In this document: positions 39,262-48,160 of the stretch, piece after piece | Numbering within the stretch: position 1 is the stretch's first letter | Layout of the letters: each line of letters begins with the position of its first letter | Assembly (NCBI GenBank): GCA_021769525.1 | Contig: JAETSQ010000002.1 | Span: 61,743-125,742 of the forward strand | Length of the DNA: 64,000 nucleotides | Direction of reading: 5' to 3' | Origin: Oscillospiraceae bacterium | Lineage (GTDB): Bacteria > Bacillota > Clostridia > Oscillospirales > Ruminococcaceae | Translations under genes and position numbers: made by a program | Notes under the pieces: generated by a model | The model's input: the letters and a program-made list of their open reading frames with translations, nothing else | Told to the model about the DNA's origin: nothing | Database searches by the model: none

Positions 39262-40800
39262 TTACAGCTCCTTCAGATCCGGCTGCCAGTACTTGCGGTC
39301 CAGGCTACGGTACTGCACCGCCTCCGCCACGGCGTCGGAGCCGATGACCTCCTCCCCGCCCAAGTCCGCGATGGTGCGGGAGATGCGCAGCAGGCGGTCG
39401 TAGCTGCGGCCGGAAAGCCCCAGCTTATCGTAGGCCAGCTCCAGCAGGCGCTGGGCCTCCGGGGTGAGGGGGCAGTGCTTCCGCAGAGCCGCGGGGGTGA
39501 GGCGCCCGTTGCAGGGGATGCCCAGCTCCCTGTACCGCTCCCGCTGGAGCTGCCGGGCGGCTTCCACCCTCTGTCGGATGAGGGCGGAGGGCTCCCCTGG
39601 GGCGGCGTTCAGCTCCTTGTACTCCACCGGGGGCATCTCCACATGGAGGTCCAGCCGGTCCAGAAGGGGGCCGCTGACCTTGGAAAGATAGACCGACCGC
39701 TTGGCGGGGGAGCAGCGGCAGGGCTGGGTGGGGTGGCCGAAGTAGCCGCAGGGGCAGGGGTTCATGGCCGCCACCAGGATGAACCTACAGGGGAAGCTGG
39801 CCCGGCCCGCCGAGCGGCTGATGGTGATGACGCCGTCCTCCAGGGGCTGGCGCAGCACCTCCATGGCGATGCGGGGGAACTCCGGCAGCTCGTCCAGGAA
39901 GAGGACCCCGTTGTGGGCCAGGCTGATCTCCCCCGGACGGGGGGGAGCGCCGCCCCCCGCCAGCCCCGCGGGGCTGATGGTGTGGTGGGGAGAGCGGAAA
40001 GGGGGGACCTCCACCAGGGAGGCGCCGCGGGGCAGCACCCCGGCGGCGGAGTGGACCTGGGTGGTCTCCACCGACTCCGCAAAGGAAAGGGAGGGCAGGA
40101 TGGAGGGGAGGCGCCGGGCAAGCATGCTTTTGCCGGTGCCGGGAGGGCCGATGAGCAGGATATTGTGCCCCCCGGCGGCGGCGATCTCCATGGCCCGCTT
40201 GGCGTTCTCCTGGCCCCGGACCTCGGAAAAATCCGGCACCGGGGGGACCGGGGGCGGGGAGAAGGAGAGCTCCTGGGCGGTGGGCAGCTCCCGGCCCCGG
40301 AGGAAGTGGTCCAGTATTTCCTTTGCCGAGGAAACGGGATATACCCGGATGCCGGGGATGGCGCTGCCCTCCCCGCCGTTTTCCAGGGGGAGGAAGACCT
40401 TTTCCACCCCCGCCTGGCGGGCGGCCAGGATCATGGAGAGGGCCCCATTGACGGGCCGCAGGCTCCCGTCCAGGGAGAGTTCCCCGATGAAGGCGCAGCC
40501 AGAAAGATCCATCTGCCGCCCCCCGGCGGCGATGAACAGCCCCAGGAGGATGGGAAGGTCGTAGAGGGGGCCGGTCTTGCGGGTATCGGCGGGGGCCAGG
40601 TTCACCAGCACCTGGGCCTCCGGCCAGTCCAGCCCCAGGTTCCGGGCGGCGGAGCGCACCCGGTCCCTGGCCTCCTTGACGGCAGCATCGGGGAGGCCCA
40701 CCAGCTCAAAGCGGGGCATCCCCCGCTGGCAGTCCACCTCCACCGTCACCATATACCCCCGGATGCCGGAGATCCCCATAGAAAGCACCGAGCAGAACAT
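39262..40800 (-). CDS. YifB/ComM-family Mg-chelatase-like AAA+ ATPase
   Basis: A 512-residue protein with an N-terminal Lon-protease-like fold (residues about 1-160; MVTVEVDCQRGMPRFELVGLPDAAVKEARDR in its usual place). An AAA+ domain follows, with Walker A GPPGTGKSM, Walker B LFLDELPEF and the zinc-type cysteines NPCPCGYFGHPTQPCRCS. The C-terminal Mg-chelatase-like region has YDRLLRISRTIADL. ComM-type helicases drive branch migration of single strands during natural transformation in proteobacteria; the role in Clostridia is less certain. It is monocistronic and divergent from the phosphohexomutase gene. Confidence 0.92.
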   Translation of the reverse strand: MFCSVLSMGISGIRGYMVTVEVDCQRGMPRFELVGLPDAAVKEARDRVRSAARNLGLDWPEAQVLVNLAPADTRKTGPLYDLPILLGLFIAAGGRQMDLSGCAFIGELSLDGSLRPVNGALSMILAARQAGVEKVFLPLENGGEGSAIPGIRVYPVSSAKEILDHFLRGRELPTAQELSFSPPPVPPVPDFSEVRGQENAKRAMEIAAAGGHNILLIGPPGTGKSMLARRLPSILPSLSFAESVETTQVHSAAGVLPRGASLVEVPPFRSPHHTISPAGLAGGGAPPRPGEISLAHNGVLFLDELPEFPRIAMEVLRQPLEDGVITISRSAGRASFPCRFILVAAMNPCPCGYFGHPTQPCRCSPAKRSVYLSKVSGPLLDRLDLHVEMPPVEYKELNAAPGEPSALIRQRVEAARQLQRERYRELGIPCNGRLTPAALRKHCPLTPEAQRLLELAYDKLGLSGRSYDRLLRISRTIADLGGEEVIGSDAVAEAVQYRSLDRKYWQPDLKEL

Positions 40801-40871
40801 CCGCAGACCCTCCCCCGCAAAATTCGACTGTACTAAGTATAGTTGATTTGCCTAATTTTTACAAGGATTTA

Positions 40872-40900
40872 TTGACTTATTTGTCGTGATGCTCTACAAT
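40872..40900 (+). promoter_or_regulatory. Promoter of the phosphohexomutase gene
   Basis: TTGACT (40872-40877) and TACAAT (40895-40900) are 17 bases apart. Confidence 0.75.
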
Positions 40901-40996
40901 AGAGGAGAATAGAAAATGGACATCTTGGCTTTTAGGGCCTATTCAATGAGTGGGCTCCTAGCCAGGGTGAGGACAACGGGGAAAGGAGCAACCGCT

Positions 40997-42697
40997 ATGG
41001 ACATTATGAAGGAATACCGGCGCTGGAGGGAGCAGAAGCTGGAGGATGCCGCCCTGGAGGAGGAGCTGCGGGCCATCGAGGGGCAGGAGGCGGAGATCGG
41101 CGACCGCTTCTACACCGACCTGGAGTTCGGCACCGCCGGGCTGCGGGGGGTGCTGGGGGCCGGCACCAACCGCATGAACATCTACACCGTCCGCCGGGCC
41201 ACCCAGGCCTACGCCGATGTCTTAAAGGCCCGCTCCCAGCATCCCACCGCCGCCGTGGCCTACGACAGCCGCATCAACTCGGAGCTTTTTGCCAGGGAGA
41301 CCGCCCGCGTCTTTGCCGCCAACGGCATCAAGACCTGGCTCTACGGCGAGCTGATGCCCACCCCCGCCCTTTCCTACGCGGTGCGGGAGCTGGGGTGCGC
41401 CGCCGGCATCAACATCACCGCCAGCCACAACCCCAGCAAATACAACGGCTACAAGGCCTATGACGAAAACGGCTGCCAGATCACCGGGGAGACGGCGAAC
41501 GCCGTGATGGCGAAGATCGGGGAGACCGACCTCTTTGCCGGGGTGAAACTCTGCGACTACGATAAGGCCATCGCCGACGGGACCATCGAGATCATCGGGG
41601 AGGAGCTGATCCAGAAGTTCCTGGACCGTGTGCTGGAGGAGCAGGTGAACCCCGGCCTCTGCAAGGACGCCGGCCTGAAGCTGGTGTACACCCCCCTCAA
41701 CGGGGCGGGGCGGCGCTCGGTGCTCACCGTGCTGAAGAAGATGGGCATCACCGACATCACCGTGGTGCCGGAGCAGGAGTGGCCGGACGGCAACTTCCCC
41801 ACCTGTCCCTACCCCAACCCGGAGATCTTGCAGGCCATGCAGAAGGGCCTGGACCTGGTGGAGAAGCTGGGGGCCGACCTGCTGCTTGCCACCGACCCGG
41901 ACTGCGACCGGGTGGGCACCGCCGTCCTCCAGAACGGCGCCCCCCGCCTCATCACCGGCAACGAGATGGGGTGCCTCCTCATCGATTACATCGCCCGCTC
42001 CCGCCAGAAAAACGGCACCATGCCCAAAAACCCGGTGGTGGTGAAGAGCATCGTCTCCACCTCCATGGCGGACGCCATCTGCCAGGAGTACGGCATCGAG
42101 GTCCGCAACACCCTCACCGGCTTTAAGTACATCGGGGAGCAGATCGCCAAGCTGGAGGAGGCCGGGGAAGAGGACCGCTACCTCCTGGGCTTTGAGGAGA
42201 GCTACGGCTACCTTTCCGGCGGATACGTCCGGGACAAGGACGCGGTGGACGGCTCCATGCTCATCTGCGAGATGGCGGCCTGGTACCGGGCCCAGGGGAA
42301 GAACCTGGGGGAGGCCCTGGACGAGATGTACCAGAAGTTCGGCCGCTACCTCAACCAAGTGGACAGCTACACCTTTGAGGGGGCCGACGGCATGGCGAAG
42401 ATGGCGGGCATCATGGAGAGCCTGCGCAGTGACCCGCCCAAGGCCTTGGCGGGGACCGCGGTCTCCGGCGTCACCGACTACAAGACCGCCTGCCCCGATG
42501 TGGGCGGCGTGAAGATGCCCCCGGCCAATGTCCTCAGCTACACCCTGGGGGAGAGCAGCGTCATCGTGCGGCCCTCCGGCACCGAGCCCAAGCTGAAGGT
42601 CTACTATATGGTGAAGGCGAAGGACCTCCCGGAGGCCCAGGAGAAGAAGGCGGCCTTCCAGGCGGACATTGAGAAAATACTGGGGATAGGAAAATAG
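40997..42697 (+). CDS. Phospho-sugar mutase (phosphoglucomutase/phosphomannomutase)
   Basis: A 566-residue alpha-D-phosphohexomutase. The N-terminal domain has FGTAGLRGVLGAGTNRMN. The phosphoserine loop is GINITASHNPSKYNGYKAY (S near residue 142). The metal-binding loop is ATDPDCDRVG, the sugar-binding loop GFEESYGY, and the C-terminal phosphate loop RPSGTEPKLKVYY. The length fits the Firmicute PgcA type, which makes glucose-1-phosphate for glycolipid, teichoic acid and capsule synthesis. ATG 40997 follows AAAGGAG; an upstream in-frame ATG at 40916 lies within the promoter-proximal leader. Confidence 0.94.
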   Translation: MDIMKEYRRWREQKLEDAALEEELRAIEGQEAEIGDRFYTDLEFGTAGLRGVLGAGTNRMNIYTVRRATQAYADVLKARSQHPTAAVAYDSRINSELFARETARVFAANGIKTWLYGELMPTPALSYAVRELGCAAGINITASHNPSKYNGYKAYDENGCQITGETANAVMAKIGETDLFAGVKLCDYDKAIADGTIEIIGEELIQKFLDRVLEEQVNPGLCKDAGLKLVYTPLNGAGRRSVLTVLKKMGITDITVVPEQEWPDGNFPTCPYPNPEILQAMQKGLDLVEKLGADLLLATDPDCDRVGTAVLQNGAPRLITGNEMGCLLIDYIARSRQKNGTMPKNPVVVKSIVSTSMADAICQEYGIEVRNTLTGFKYIGEQIAKLEEAGEEDRYLLGFEESYGYLSGGYVRDKDAVDGSMLICEMAAWYRAQGKNLGEALDEMYQKFGRYLNQVDSYTFEGADGMAKMAGIMESLRSDPPKALAGTAVSGVTDYKTACPDVGGVKMPPANVLSYTLGESSVIVRPSGTEPKLKVYYMVKAKDLPEAQEKKAAFQADIEKILGIGK

Positions 42698-42700
42698 GGC

Positions 42701-42777
42701 TTGCTTTTCCCTGCCGTCTGTGATAAAATACCACTGTTGCATTGGTATCCATAAGGGGATGCGCATCATCATCCCCT
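42701..42777 (+). promoter_or_regulatory. rpmE promoter and leader hairpin (possible L31 leader)
   Basis: TTGCTT (42701-42706) and TAAAAT (42724-42729) are 17 bases apart. In the predicted 5' untranslated region AGGGGAT (42754-42760) pairs with ATCCCCT (42771-42777), about 12 bases before the GAGGTG ribosome binding site. L31 genes of Firmicutes often have an autoregulatory leader of this kind. Assignment here rests on position and the simple stem only. Confidence 0.55.
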
Positions 42778-42800
42778 GGTTACGAAAGAGGTGAAAAACG

Positions 42801-43004
42801 ATGAAAGACGGAATCCATCCCAAGTATGGCCCTGCGGTGATCCGCTGCGCCTGCGGCAACGTCATCGAGACCCGCTCCACCAAGCCGGAGATCCGTGTGG
42901 AAATTTGTTCCAAGTGCCACCCCTTCTTTACCGGCAAGCAGAAGCTGGTGGACACCGGCGGCCGCGTGGACCGCTTCAACCGGCGGTTCAATCTCGGCAA
43001 GTAA
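42801..43004 (+). CDS. rpmE: 50S ribosomal protein L31
   Basis: A 67-residue ribosomal protein: [20 protein letters not shown], then [14 protein letters not shown] and [10 protein letters not shown]. The CxC plus CxxC cysteines mark the zinc-containing C+ form, normally used when zinc is plentiful. It has its own promoter and a terminator at 43017-43050. Confidence 0.97.
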   Translation: MKDGIHPKYGPAVIRCACGNVIETRSTKPEIRVEICSKCHPFFTGKQKLVDTGGRVDRFNRRFNLGK

Positions 43005-43016
43005 ATTCGCAGATAG

Positions 43017-43050
43017 AGCGGTTCAAGGTCCGGCCTTGGGCCGCTTTTTC
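43017..43050 (+). terminator. Terminator after rpmE
   Basis: AGCGG-TTC-AAGG pairs with CCTT-GGG-CCGCT and is followed by TTTTTC. Confidence 0.8.
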
Positions 43051-43072
43051 TGTAGGAAGGGAGGCTCCGCCT

Positions 43073-43702
43073 ATGGAGGGCTACCGGACCGTCGCGGCCC
43101 CGGCTCAGGATGAGTTTACCGAGAAAAAATCCCGCTTCATCGGGCAGATCGCCCCGGTGCGGAGCGAGGAAGAGGCGGTGGCCTTTGTAAACGCCGTGCG
43201 GGAACGGCACCGGGAGGCCACCCACAACGTCTATGCCTACATCCTGCGGGAAAACCAGCTCACCCGCTTTTCCGACGACGGGGAGCCCCAGGGCACCGCC
43301 GGAAAGCCGGTGCTGGAGGTGTTCCAGCGGGAGGGACTGGTGGATGTGGCGGTGGTGGTGACCCGGTACTTCGGGGGGATCCTCCTGGGGGCCGGGGGAC
43401 TGGTGCGGGCCTACGCCCAGGGGGCCAAGACCGCCGTGGACGCCGCCCAGGTGCTGAATATGCAGCCCGCCGCCCTGCTGGAGGTGGACATGGGGTACGA
43501 CTTCTACGGCAAGGCCACCTACATCCTGCCAAAGCACGAGGTGCAGCTATTGGAGAGCGTCTTTGAAGAAGGGGTGCGGCTGCGGCTGCTGTGCAAGAAG
43601 AGCCGTCTCCCGGCCCTTACCCAGGAGCTGCGGGAGCTTTCCTCCGGGACGGTGGCCCCCCTTATGACGGAAGAAAAATACGCCCACTTCCCGGAGGTGT
43701 GA
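43073..43702 (+). CDS. YigZ/IMPACT family protein
   Basis: A 209-residue protein. The N-terminal UPF0029 domain has KKSRFIGQIAPV, ATHNVYAYIL, FSDDGEPQGTAGKPVLEV and VVVTRYFGGILLGAGGLVRAY, all family hallmarks. The C-terminal about 65 residues form the small EF-G domain IV-like DUF1949 part. The family is linked to translation control and ribosome interaction, with no defined reaction. ATG 43073 follows GGAAGGGAGG. The GNAT gene starts 5 bases after its stop. Confidence 0.93.
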   Translation: MEGYRTVAAPAQDEFTEKKSRFIGQIAPVRSEEEAVAFVNAVRERHREATHNVYAYILRENQLTRFSDDGEPQGTAGKPVLEVFQREGLVDVAVVVTRYFGGILLGAGGLVRAYAQGAKTAVDAAQVLNMQPAALLEVDMGYDFYGKATYILPKHEVQLLESVFEEGVRLRLLCKKSRLPALTQELRELSSGTVAPLMTEEKYAHFPEV

Positions 43703-43707
43703 TAGGA

Positions 43708-44172
43708 ATGGAGAGGTTACTTCTGCGGAGCTACCGCCCCTCCGACTGCCCCGCCCTGGCCCGGCTCTTCTGCGAGACGGTCCACGAGGTCTGCCGGGGG
43801 GACTACACCCCGGAGCAGCTGGCCGCCTGGGCCGCCTGGGACACGGTGGACCTGGAGGCCTGGGACCGCTCCTTCCGGGAGCACTGCACCCTGGTGGCGG
43901 AGGCCGGCGGGGGGATCGCCGGGTTTGGGGACATCCACCGGAGCGGCTATTTAGACAGATTGTATATCCACAAGGACTTTCAACGGCAAGGAATTGCCAC
44001 GGCCCTCTGTGACCGGCTGGAGGGGGCCTTCCCGGTCCCCGGCATCACCACCCACGCCTCCATCACCGCCAGGGGATTTTTTCAAAAGCGGGGCTACCGG
44101 GTGGTGAAGGAGCAGCAGGTGGAGCGCCGGGGTGTTTTACTGACAAACTACGAAATGGAGAAAACATTATGA
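43708..44172 (+). CDS. GNAT-family N-acetyltransferase
   Basis: A 154-residue acetyltransferase. It begins LLLRSYRPSDCPALARLF, with the EVCRGDYTPEQLAAWA segment typical of the PhnO/YafP-like subgroup. The acetyl-CoA loop is KDFQRQGIATALCDRLE (Q/RxxGxG/A), and the C-terminal half ends FFQKRGYRVVKEQQ and then LLTNYEMEK. The substrate is unknown. Its stop overlaps the next gene's ATG, so the two are coupled. Confidence 0.92.
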   Translation: MERLLLRSYRPSDCPALARLFCETVHEVCRGDYTPEQLAAWAAWDTVDLEAWDRSFREHCTLVAEAGGGIAGFGDIHRSGYLDRLYIHKDFQRQGIATALCDRLEGAFPVPGITTHASITARGFFQKRGYRVVKEQQVERRGVLLTNYEMEKTL

Positions 44173-44540
44173 AGATCGAATATTTGCAGCAGGGGGACGG
44201 CCCCGGCATTGCGGTGGTCACCGGGGAGGAGAAGGTCATCACCGATACCCGGTCCGCCCTGGACCTGGCCATGACCGTGAAGTACGAGGCGGGGGCCGCC
44301 CGCATCGCCATCGATAAGAGGCTGATCTGCGAGGATTTCTTCATCCTCAGCACCGGCGTGGCGGGGGAAATTTTGCAGAAGTTCATCAATTACCGGCTCA
44401 AAATGGCCGTTTACGGCGATTTTTCCCGGTACACCAGCAAACCCCTCCACGACTTCATCTACGAATCCAACCAGGGGAAGGACTTCTTCTTTGTGGCGAC
44501 ACAGGAGGAAGCCATCCGGCGGCTGGCGGAGGCGGAATAG
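44169..44540 (+). CDS. DUF4180 domain-containing protein
   Basis: A 123-residue protein with the DUF4180 pattern: DLAMTVKYEAGAARIAIDKRLICEDFF followed by LSTGVAGEILQKFINYRLKMAVYGDF. It overlaps the GNAT gene by 4 bases. The fold resembles STAS-like alpha/beta proteins; no catalytic motif is visible. The role is unknown, possibly partner to the acetyltransferase. Confidence 0.88.
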   Translation: MKIEYLQQGDGPGIAVVTGEEKVITDTRSALDLAMTVKYEAGAARIAIDKRLICEDFFILSTGVAGEILQKFINYRLKMAVYGDFSRYTSKPLHDFIYESNQGKDFFFVATQEEAIRRLAEAE

Positions 44541-44574
44541 AGAGCAAGTACATCAAAACAAAAGGAGCGATGAC

Positions 44575-45618
44575 ATGAGCGAGATGAAAAAAGTACGGCT
44601 TGGGCGCACCGGACTGATGGTGACCAAAACTTCTTTCGGGGCGCTGCCCATCCAGCGCATCTCCTTTGAGGCGGCGGGGGAGCTGCTGCGCGCCGCCTAC
44701 GAGGCGGGGGTGAACTTCTTTGATACCGCCAACGCCTACACCGATAGCGAGGAGAAGATCGGCGCCGCCCTCTCCGATGTGCGGGAGAAGATCATCATCG
44801 CCACCAAGAGCGCCTACCAGAAGGGCGACCCGGATATGGTGAAGCGGAACCTGGAGCTGAGCCTCCGGCGGATGAAGACCGACTACATCGACATCCTCCA
44901 GTTCCACAACCCGGATTTCTGTCCGGGGGAGGACGACCCGGCCTACCAGTACCTGCTGGAGATGAAGCGCCAGGGGGTGGTGCGGCACATCGGCATCACC
45001 AACCACCGGCTCTTTGTGGCCCATGAGGCCATCGACAGCGGCCTGTACGAGACCCTGCAGTTCCCCTTCTCGGTGCTGGCCGGGGAGAAGGACACCGAGG
45101 TGGTGGAGAAGTGCCAAAAGGCGGATGTGGGCTTCATCTGCATGAAGGCCATGTCCGGCGGCCTCATCCGGGAGCCCAGGGCCACCTTCGCCTTCCTCCA
45201 GAGGTACCCCAACGTGGTGCCCATCTACGGGGTGCAGCGGATGGAGGAGCTGCGCCAGTGGCTGGAGCTGGACGCCAACCCGCCTGTGTGGGACGACGAG
45301 CTGGCCGCCTGCGTGGAACGGGAGCGGAAGGAGCTGGCCGGGGACTTCTGCCGTTCCTGCGGCTACTGCCTGCCCTGCCCCAAGAATATCCCCATCCCCA
45401 ACGCCGCCCGCATCCAGTTTTTGATGACCCGCTCCCCCTATAAGCCCTACCTCACCAAGGAGTGGCGGGCCGGGATGGACCGGGTGGATGAGTGCATCCA
45501 CTGCAACCACTGCAAAAACCACTGCCCCTTCGGCCTGGATACCCCCAGCCTGCTGGCGAGCCAGAAGGTGTGGTACGATAAGTTCTACCGGGAGCACCTG
45601 GACGAGGCGGAGCGGTGA
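44575..45618 (+). CDS. Aldo/keto reductase with C-terminal 4Fe-4S domain
   Basis: A 347-residue oxidoreductase. The TIM-barrel part (residues about 1-270) has RLGRTGLMVTKTSFG, NFFDTANAYTDSEEKIG with the catalytic Asp and Tyr, and IATKSAYQK. The C-terminal part has two cysteine clusters: CRSCGYCLPCPKNIPIP, and CIHCNHCKNHCPFGLDTP, the second matching a 4Fe-4S ligand pattern. Such fused reductases are common in anaerobes; the substrate is not predictable. ATG 44575 follows AAAGGAG. A terminator follows the gene. Confidence 0.93.
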   Translation: MSEMKKVRLGRTGLMVTKTSFGALPIQRISFEAAGELLRAAYEAGVNFFDTANAYTDSEEKIGAALSDVREKIIIATKSAYQKGDPDMVKRNLELSLRRMKTDYIDILQFHNPDFCPGEDDPAYQYLLEMKRQGVVRHIGITNHRLFVAHEAIDSGLYETLQFPFSVLAGEKDTEVVEKCQKADVGFICMKAMSGGLIREPRATFAFLQRYPNVVPIYGVQRMEELRQWLELDANPPVWDDELAACVERERKELAGDFCRSCGYCLPCPKNIPIPNAARIQFLMTRSPYKPYLTKEWRAGMDRVDECIHCNHCKNHCPFGLDTPSLLASQKVWYDKFYREHLDEAER

Positions 45619-45645
45619 GCCTCTCCCGGCTTTATCGAAGGCAAA

Positions 45646-45681
45646 AAAACAGCGGTACAGGTTTGCCTGTACCGCTGTTTT
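45646..45681. terminator. Bidirectional terminator after the aldo/keto reductase gene
   Basis: AAAACAGCGGTACAGG pairs perfectly with CCTGTACCGCTGTTTT around a TTTG loop; it serves both convergent genes. Confidence 0.93.
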
Positions 45682-45699
45682 GATGGTGGGGATTGGGTC

Positions 45700-46299
45700 T
45701 TATTCCAAAATCACCTGGGCGTGGGCCCGGCGATAGGTGTCGTTGTCCTTGATGCGCAGCTCGATCTTGGTCAGGGTGAGCTTCTGCTGGAGACGCTCGG
45801 CTTCCTCCCCGGTGGCGGTGCGCAGCCGCCGGGCCAGGTCCTCCGCTTCCTCCCGGAGCTCCCGGAGCTCCCGGTCCACCCGGTCGGTATTGGTGGTGGT
45901 CTTTTTGGCCTCGGATCTCTCGGTCTCCTTTTCCTCGGCAGCCTTCTCTTCCGCCGGGGCCTTTTCCTCCTCTTCAGCCTCCGCTTTCCCGGCGGCCTCC
46001 GCCTTCTCCTGGGAGGCCTTTTCCGGCCCGTCAAAGAGAAGGACGGGATTTCCCTCTCCATCCTTTGCCATCCGGTAGAGCCCGGCGGTTCCGGAGCGGT
46101 CCTCCGGGGCATAGCGGTCCCGCAGCTCCCCGCGGATGCCGCTTTCATCGGAGCCGGGGGCTCCTGCGGCGGCGGTGATGCCCGGCGCCTCATTGGGACC
46201 GGTGACGGCGTTGGCGGCGGTGCCGGTGGCTTCCGGGGCGGGGCGCAGGCGCTCCGACTCGATCTGGGCAGGGGTAGGGTGCAGTGTCTGGATATTCAT
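45700..46299 (-). CDS. SprA-related-like protein, charged coiled coil
   Basis: A 199-residue soluble protein. Residues 1-60 are low-complexity Ala/Gly/Pro. SGTAGLYRMAKDGEGNPVLLFDG lies at about 68-90, followed by a Glu/Ala/Lys-rich stretch (95-130). The C-terminal part has TNTDRVDRELRELREEAEDL and KDNDTYRRAHAQV, which resembles the SprA-related (CJM1_0395) family. It has no signal peptide and no visible catalytic motif. The assignment is from remembered family features and is moderate. It is monocistronic and convergent with the aldo/keto reductase gene. Confidence 0.6.
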   Translation of the reverse strand: MNIQTLHPTPAQIESERLRPAPEATGTAANAVTGPNEAPGITAAAGAPGSDESGIRGELRDRYAPEDRSGTAGLYRMAKDGEGNPVLLFDGPEKASQEKAEAAGKAEAEEEEKAPAEEKAAEEKETERSEAKKTTTNTDRVDRELRELREEAEDLARRLRTATGEEAERLQQKLTLTKIELRIKDNDTYRRAHAQVILE

Positions 46300-46423
46300 G
46301 GGGATACCTCCGTGTGAGAGCTTGCCGTGTTGTCCTTACAGATCCTATTATAATGTGTTGAAGATGAGATTGCAAGAGGATTGGACGGAAAAAAGAGGGG
46401 GAAAAGCACAGAAATGGCAGGCG

Positions 46424-46720
46424 TTAAACCGCCAGCTCCTCATCGTAGGCAAAGCTGTTCCGGTAGAGATACTCCGGGGCGCAGTCGATCTCGCCGTTTT
46501 GCCATGTGACAACACCGTGGGATACCGTCACCTGGCGAAAGACCGCTTCATCTGCCAGCGGCGCGAAAGCGCTCCCCTCCAGGGTGGTGGCGTCAAAAAG
46601 CCGCCGCTCGCCGGTGGAAAAGGTGAGCAGGAGCATTTGGTAAGGAAGGGGCTTTGCCTCCCGCACATGAATTTCCTTCACCAGTTCCCCCGCGTAAACG
46701 ATGCCGTTTTTCTGATACAT
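46424..46720 (-). CDS. DUF2442 domain-containing protein, second module
   Basis: A 98-residue protein with LLTFSTGERRLFDATTL and GVVTWQNGEIDCAPEYLYRNS, the DUF2442 pattern. It follows the DUF4160 gene on the minus strand by 18 bases, the same gene order as at 22506-23038, but the proteins are only distantly similar. It probably forms a two-gene unit with its partner. Confidence 0.87.
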   Translation of the reverse strand: MYQKNGIVYAGELVKEIHVREAKPLPYQMLLLTFSTGERRLFDATTLEGSAFAPLADEAVFRQVTVSHGVVTWQNGEIDCAPEYLYRNSFAYDEELAV

Positions 46721-46738
46721 CAGGGTGCTCCTTTCAAA

Positions 46739-47002
46739 TCACATGGGGCTGATTTTATCAAAATGTTTGCCCTGAACGGCCAAATTCCACGCTTTGTAAA
46801 CATCCTCCTCGTGATACAACAGCCAGCCCACCAAAATTTTATACTGCTTATTAGGCAGCGAACCGGCCAGCAGTTCGCCGTCCAGCCCGACAGAGGCCTC
46901 GTATTCGCCATAGTATACATGAACATGGGGTTTATTATGCTGTACGGTATCCATAAAGAGCATGGCGATGACCATTCCGCCAAACCGGCATAGCTCAGGC
47001 AT
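46739..47002 (-). CDS. DUF4160 domain-containing protein, second module
   Basis: An 87-residue protein: GGMVIAMLFMDTVQHNKPHVHVYYGEYEASVG and LVGWLLYHEEDVYKAW give the DUF4160 pattern with its PHVHV histidines. ATG 47002 is preceded by GGGGAGGGG; an upstream in-frame ATG at 47032 lacks a site. The codon use is less GC-biased than in neighbouring housekeeping genes, as in the first module. Confidence 0.87.
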   Translation of the reverse strand: MPELCRFGGMVIAMLFMDTVQHNKPHVHVYYGEYEASVGLDGELLAGSLPNKQYKILVGWLLYHEEDVYKAWNLAVQGKHFDKISPM

Positions 47003-47075
47003 AGTTTTCCCCTCCCCTATAGCTGGTATCATATCACATTGCGGAGGAAAAATCCAGTACGATGCACCTAAATAA

Positions 47076-47111
47076 CAGCGGCCCGCGGAATCCGTCCTCC
47101 GCAGGCCGCTG
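47076..47111 (-). terminator. Terminator after the GGGtGRT gene (minus strand)
   Basis: CAGCGGCC-GCGGA pairs with TCCGC-GGCCGCTG. On the minus strand it is followed by TTATTTA, a weak T-tract. Confidence 0.65.
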
Positions 47112-47143
47112 CAATGATTTTGGCAGAGAGATTTTCCCCGCGC

Positions 47144-48142
47144 TTACTTCAGCGCTTCTTCCACCGCCACGGCGCAGGCCACGGTGGCCCCCACCATGGG
47201 GTTGTTGCCCATGCCGATGAGGCCCATCATTTCCACGTGGGCGGGAACGGAAGAGGAGCCGGCGAACTGGGCATCGCCGTGCATACGGCCCATGGAATCG
47301 GTGAGGCCGTAGGAGGCGGGGCCGGCAGCCATATTATCCGGGTGCAGGGTGCGGCCGGTGCCGCCGCCGGAGGCCACCGAGAAGTACTTGACGCCGTTCT
47401 CGTAGCTCCACTTCTTGTAGGTGCCGGCCACCAGATGCTGGAAGCGGGTGGGGTTGGTGGAGTTGCCGGTGATGGAAACGTCCACCTTCTCCATCTTCAT
47501 GATGGCCACGCCCTCCAGGACGTCGTTGGCGCCGTAGCACCGCACCTTGGAACGCTCGCCGTCGGAGAACTTCACCTCCCGGACGATCCGGAGATCGCCG
47601 GTGGCGAAGTCGTAGTCGGTCTCCACATAGGTGAAGCCGTTGATGCGGGAGATGATGTAGGCGGCGTCCTTGCCCAGGCCGTTGAGGATGATGCGCAGGG
47701 GCTCCTTGCGGGATTTATCCGCGTTGCGGGCGATGCCGATGGCCCCCTCGGCGGCGGCGAAGGATTCGTGGCCCGCCAGGAAGCAGAAGCACTTGGTCTC
47801 GTCCCGCAGCAGCATGGCGCCCAGGTTGCCGTGGCCCAGGCCCACCTGCCGCTGCTCGGCAACCGAGCCGGGGATGCAGAAGGCCTGGAGGCCCTGGCCG
47901 ATGACCTCGGCGGCGTCGGCGGCCTTCCGGCAGCCCTTCTTGAGGGCCAGAGCGACGCCCAGGGTGTAGGCCCACACGGCGTTTTCAAAGGCGATGGGCT
48001 GCACGCCCTTGACGATCTTCTCTACGTCGATGCCCTTCTGAGTGCAGAGGTCACGGGCATCCTCCAGGGTCTTAAAGCCGTTTTCCGCGAGGCAGGCCTC
48101 GATCTTCGGCATTCTTCTCTCTTGTCCTTCAAACTTTGCCAT
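47144..48142 (-). CDS. GGGtGRT protein
   Basis: A 332-residue protein with the name-giving GGGTGRT motif near residue 265 (FSVASGGGTGRTLHPDNM). CFLAGHESFAAAEGAIG and NGLGKDAAYIISRINGFTYVETDYDF are further family landmarks. It follows the NifU-like scaffold gene by 18 bases, the invariant partnership of this family in anaerobic Firmicutes. The function is unknown, presumed to concern iron-sulfur or sulfur metabolism because of that partnership. Confidence 0.95.
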   Translation of the reverse strand: MAKFEGQERRMPKIEACLAENGFKTLEDARDLCTQKGIDVEKIVKGVQPIAFENAVWAYTLGVALALKKGCRKAADAAEVIGQGLQAFCIPGSVAEQRQVGLGHGNLGAMLLRDETKCFCFLAGHESFAAAEGAIGIARNADKSRKEPLRIILNGLGKDAAYIISRINGFTYVETDYDFATGDLRIVREVKFSDGERSKVRCYGANDVLEGVAIMKMEKVDVSITGNSTNPTRFQHLVAGTYKKWSYENGVKYFSVASGGGTGRTLHPDNMAAGPASYGLTDSMGRMHGDAQFAGSSSVPAHVEMMGLIGMGNNPMVGATVACAVAVEEALK

Positions 48143-48160
48143 CTGTGTTACCTCCTTCTC

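Noticed and set aside
40932..40960. TTAGGGCCTATTCA...GGGCTCCTA, similar to family-1 MITE ends
   Set aside because: Only 29 bases with mismatched ends and no interior; possibly a collapsed remnant but too short to call.
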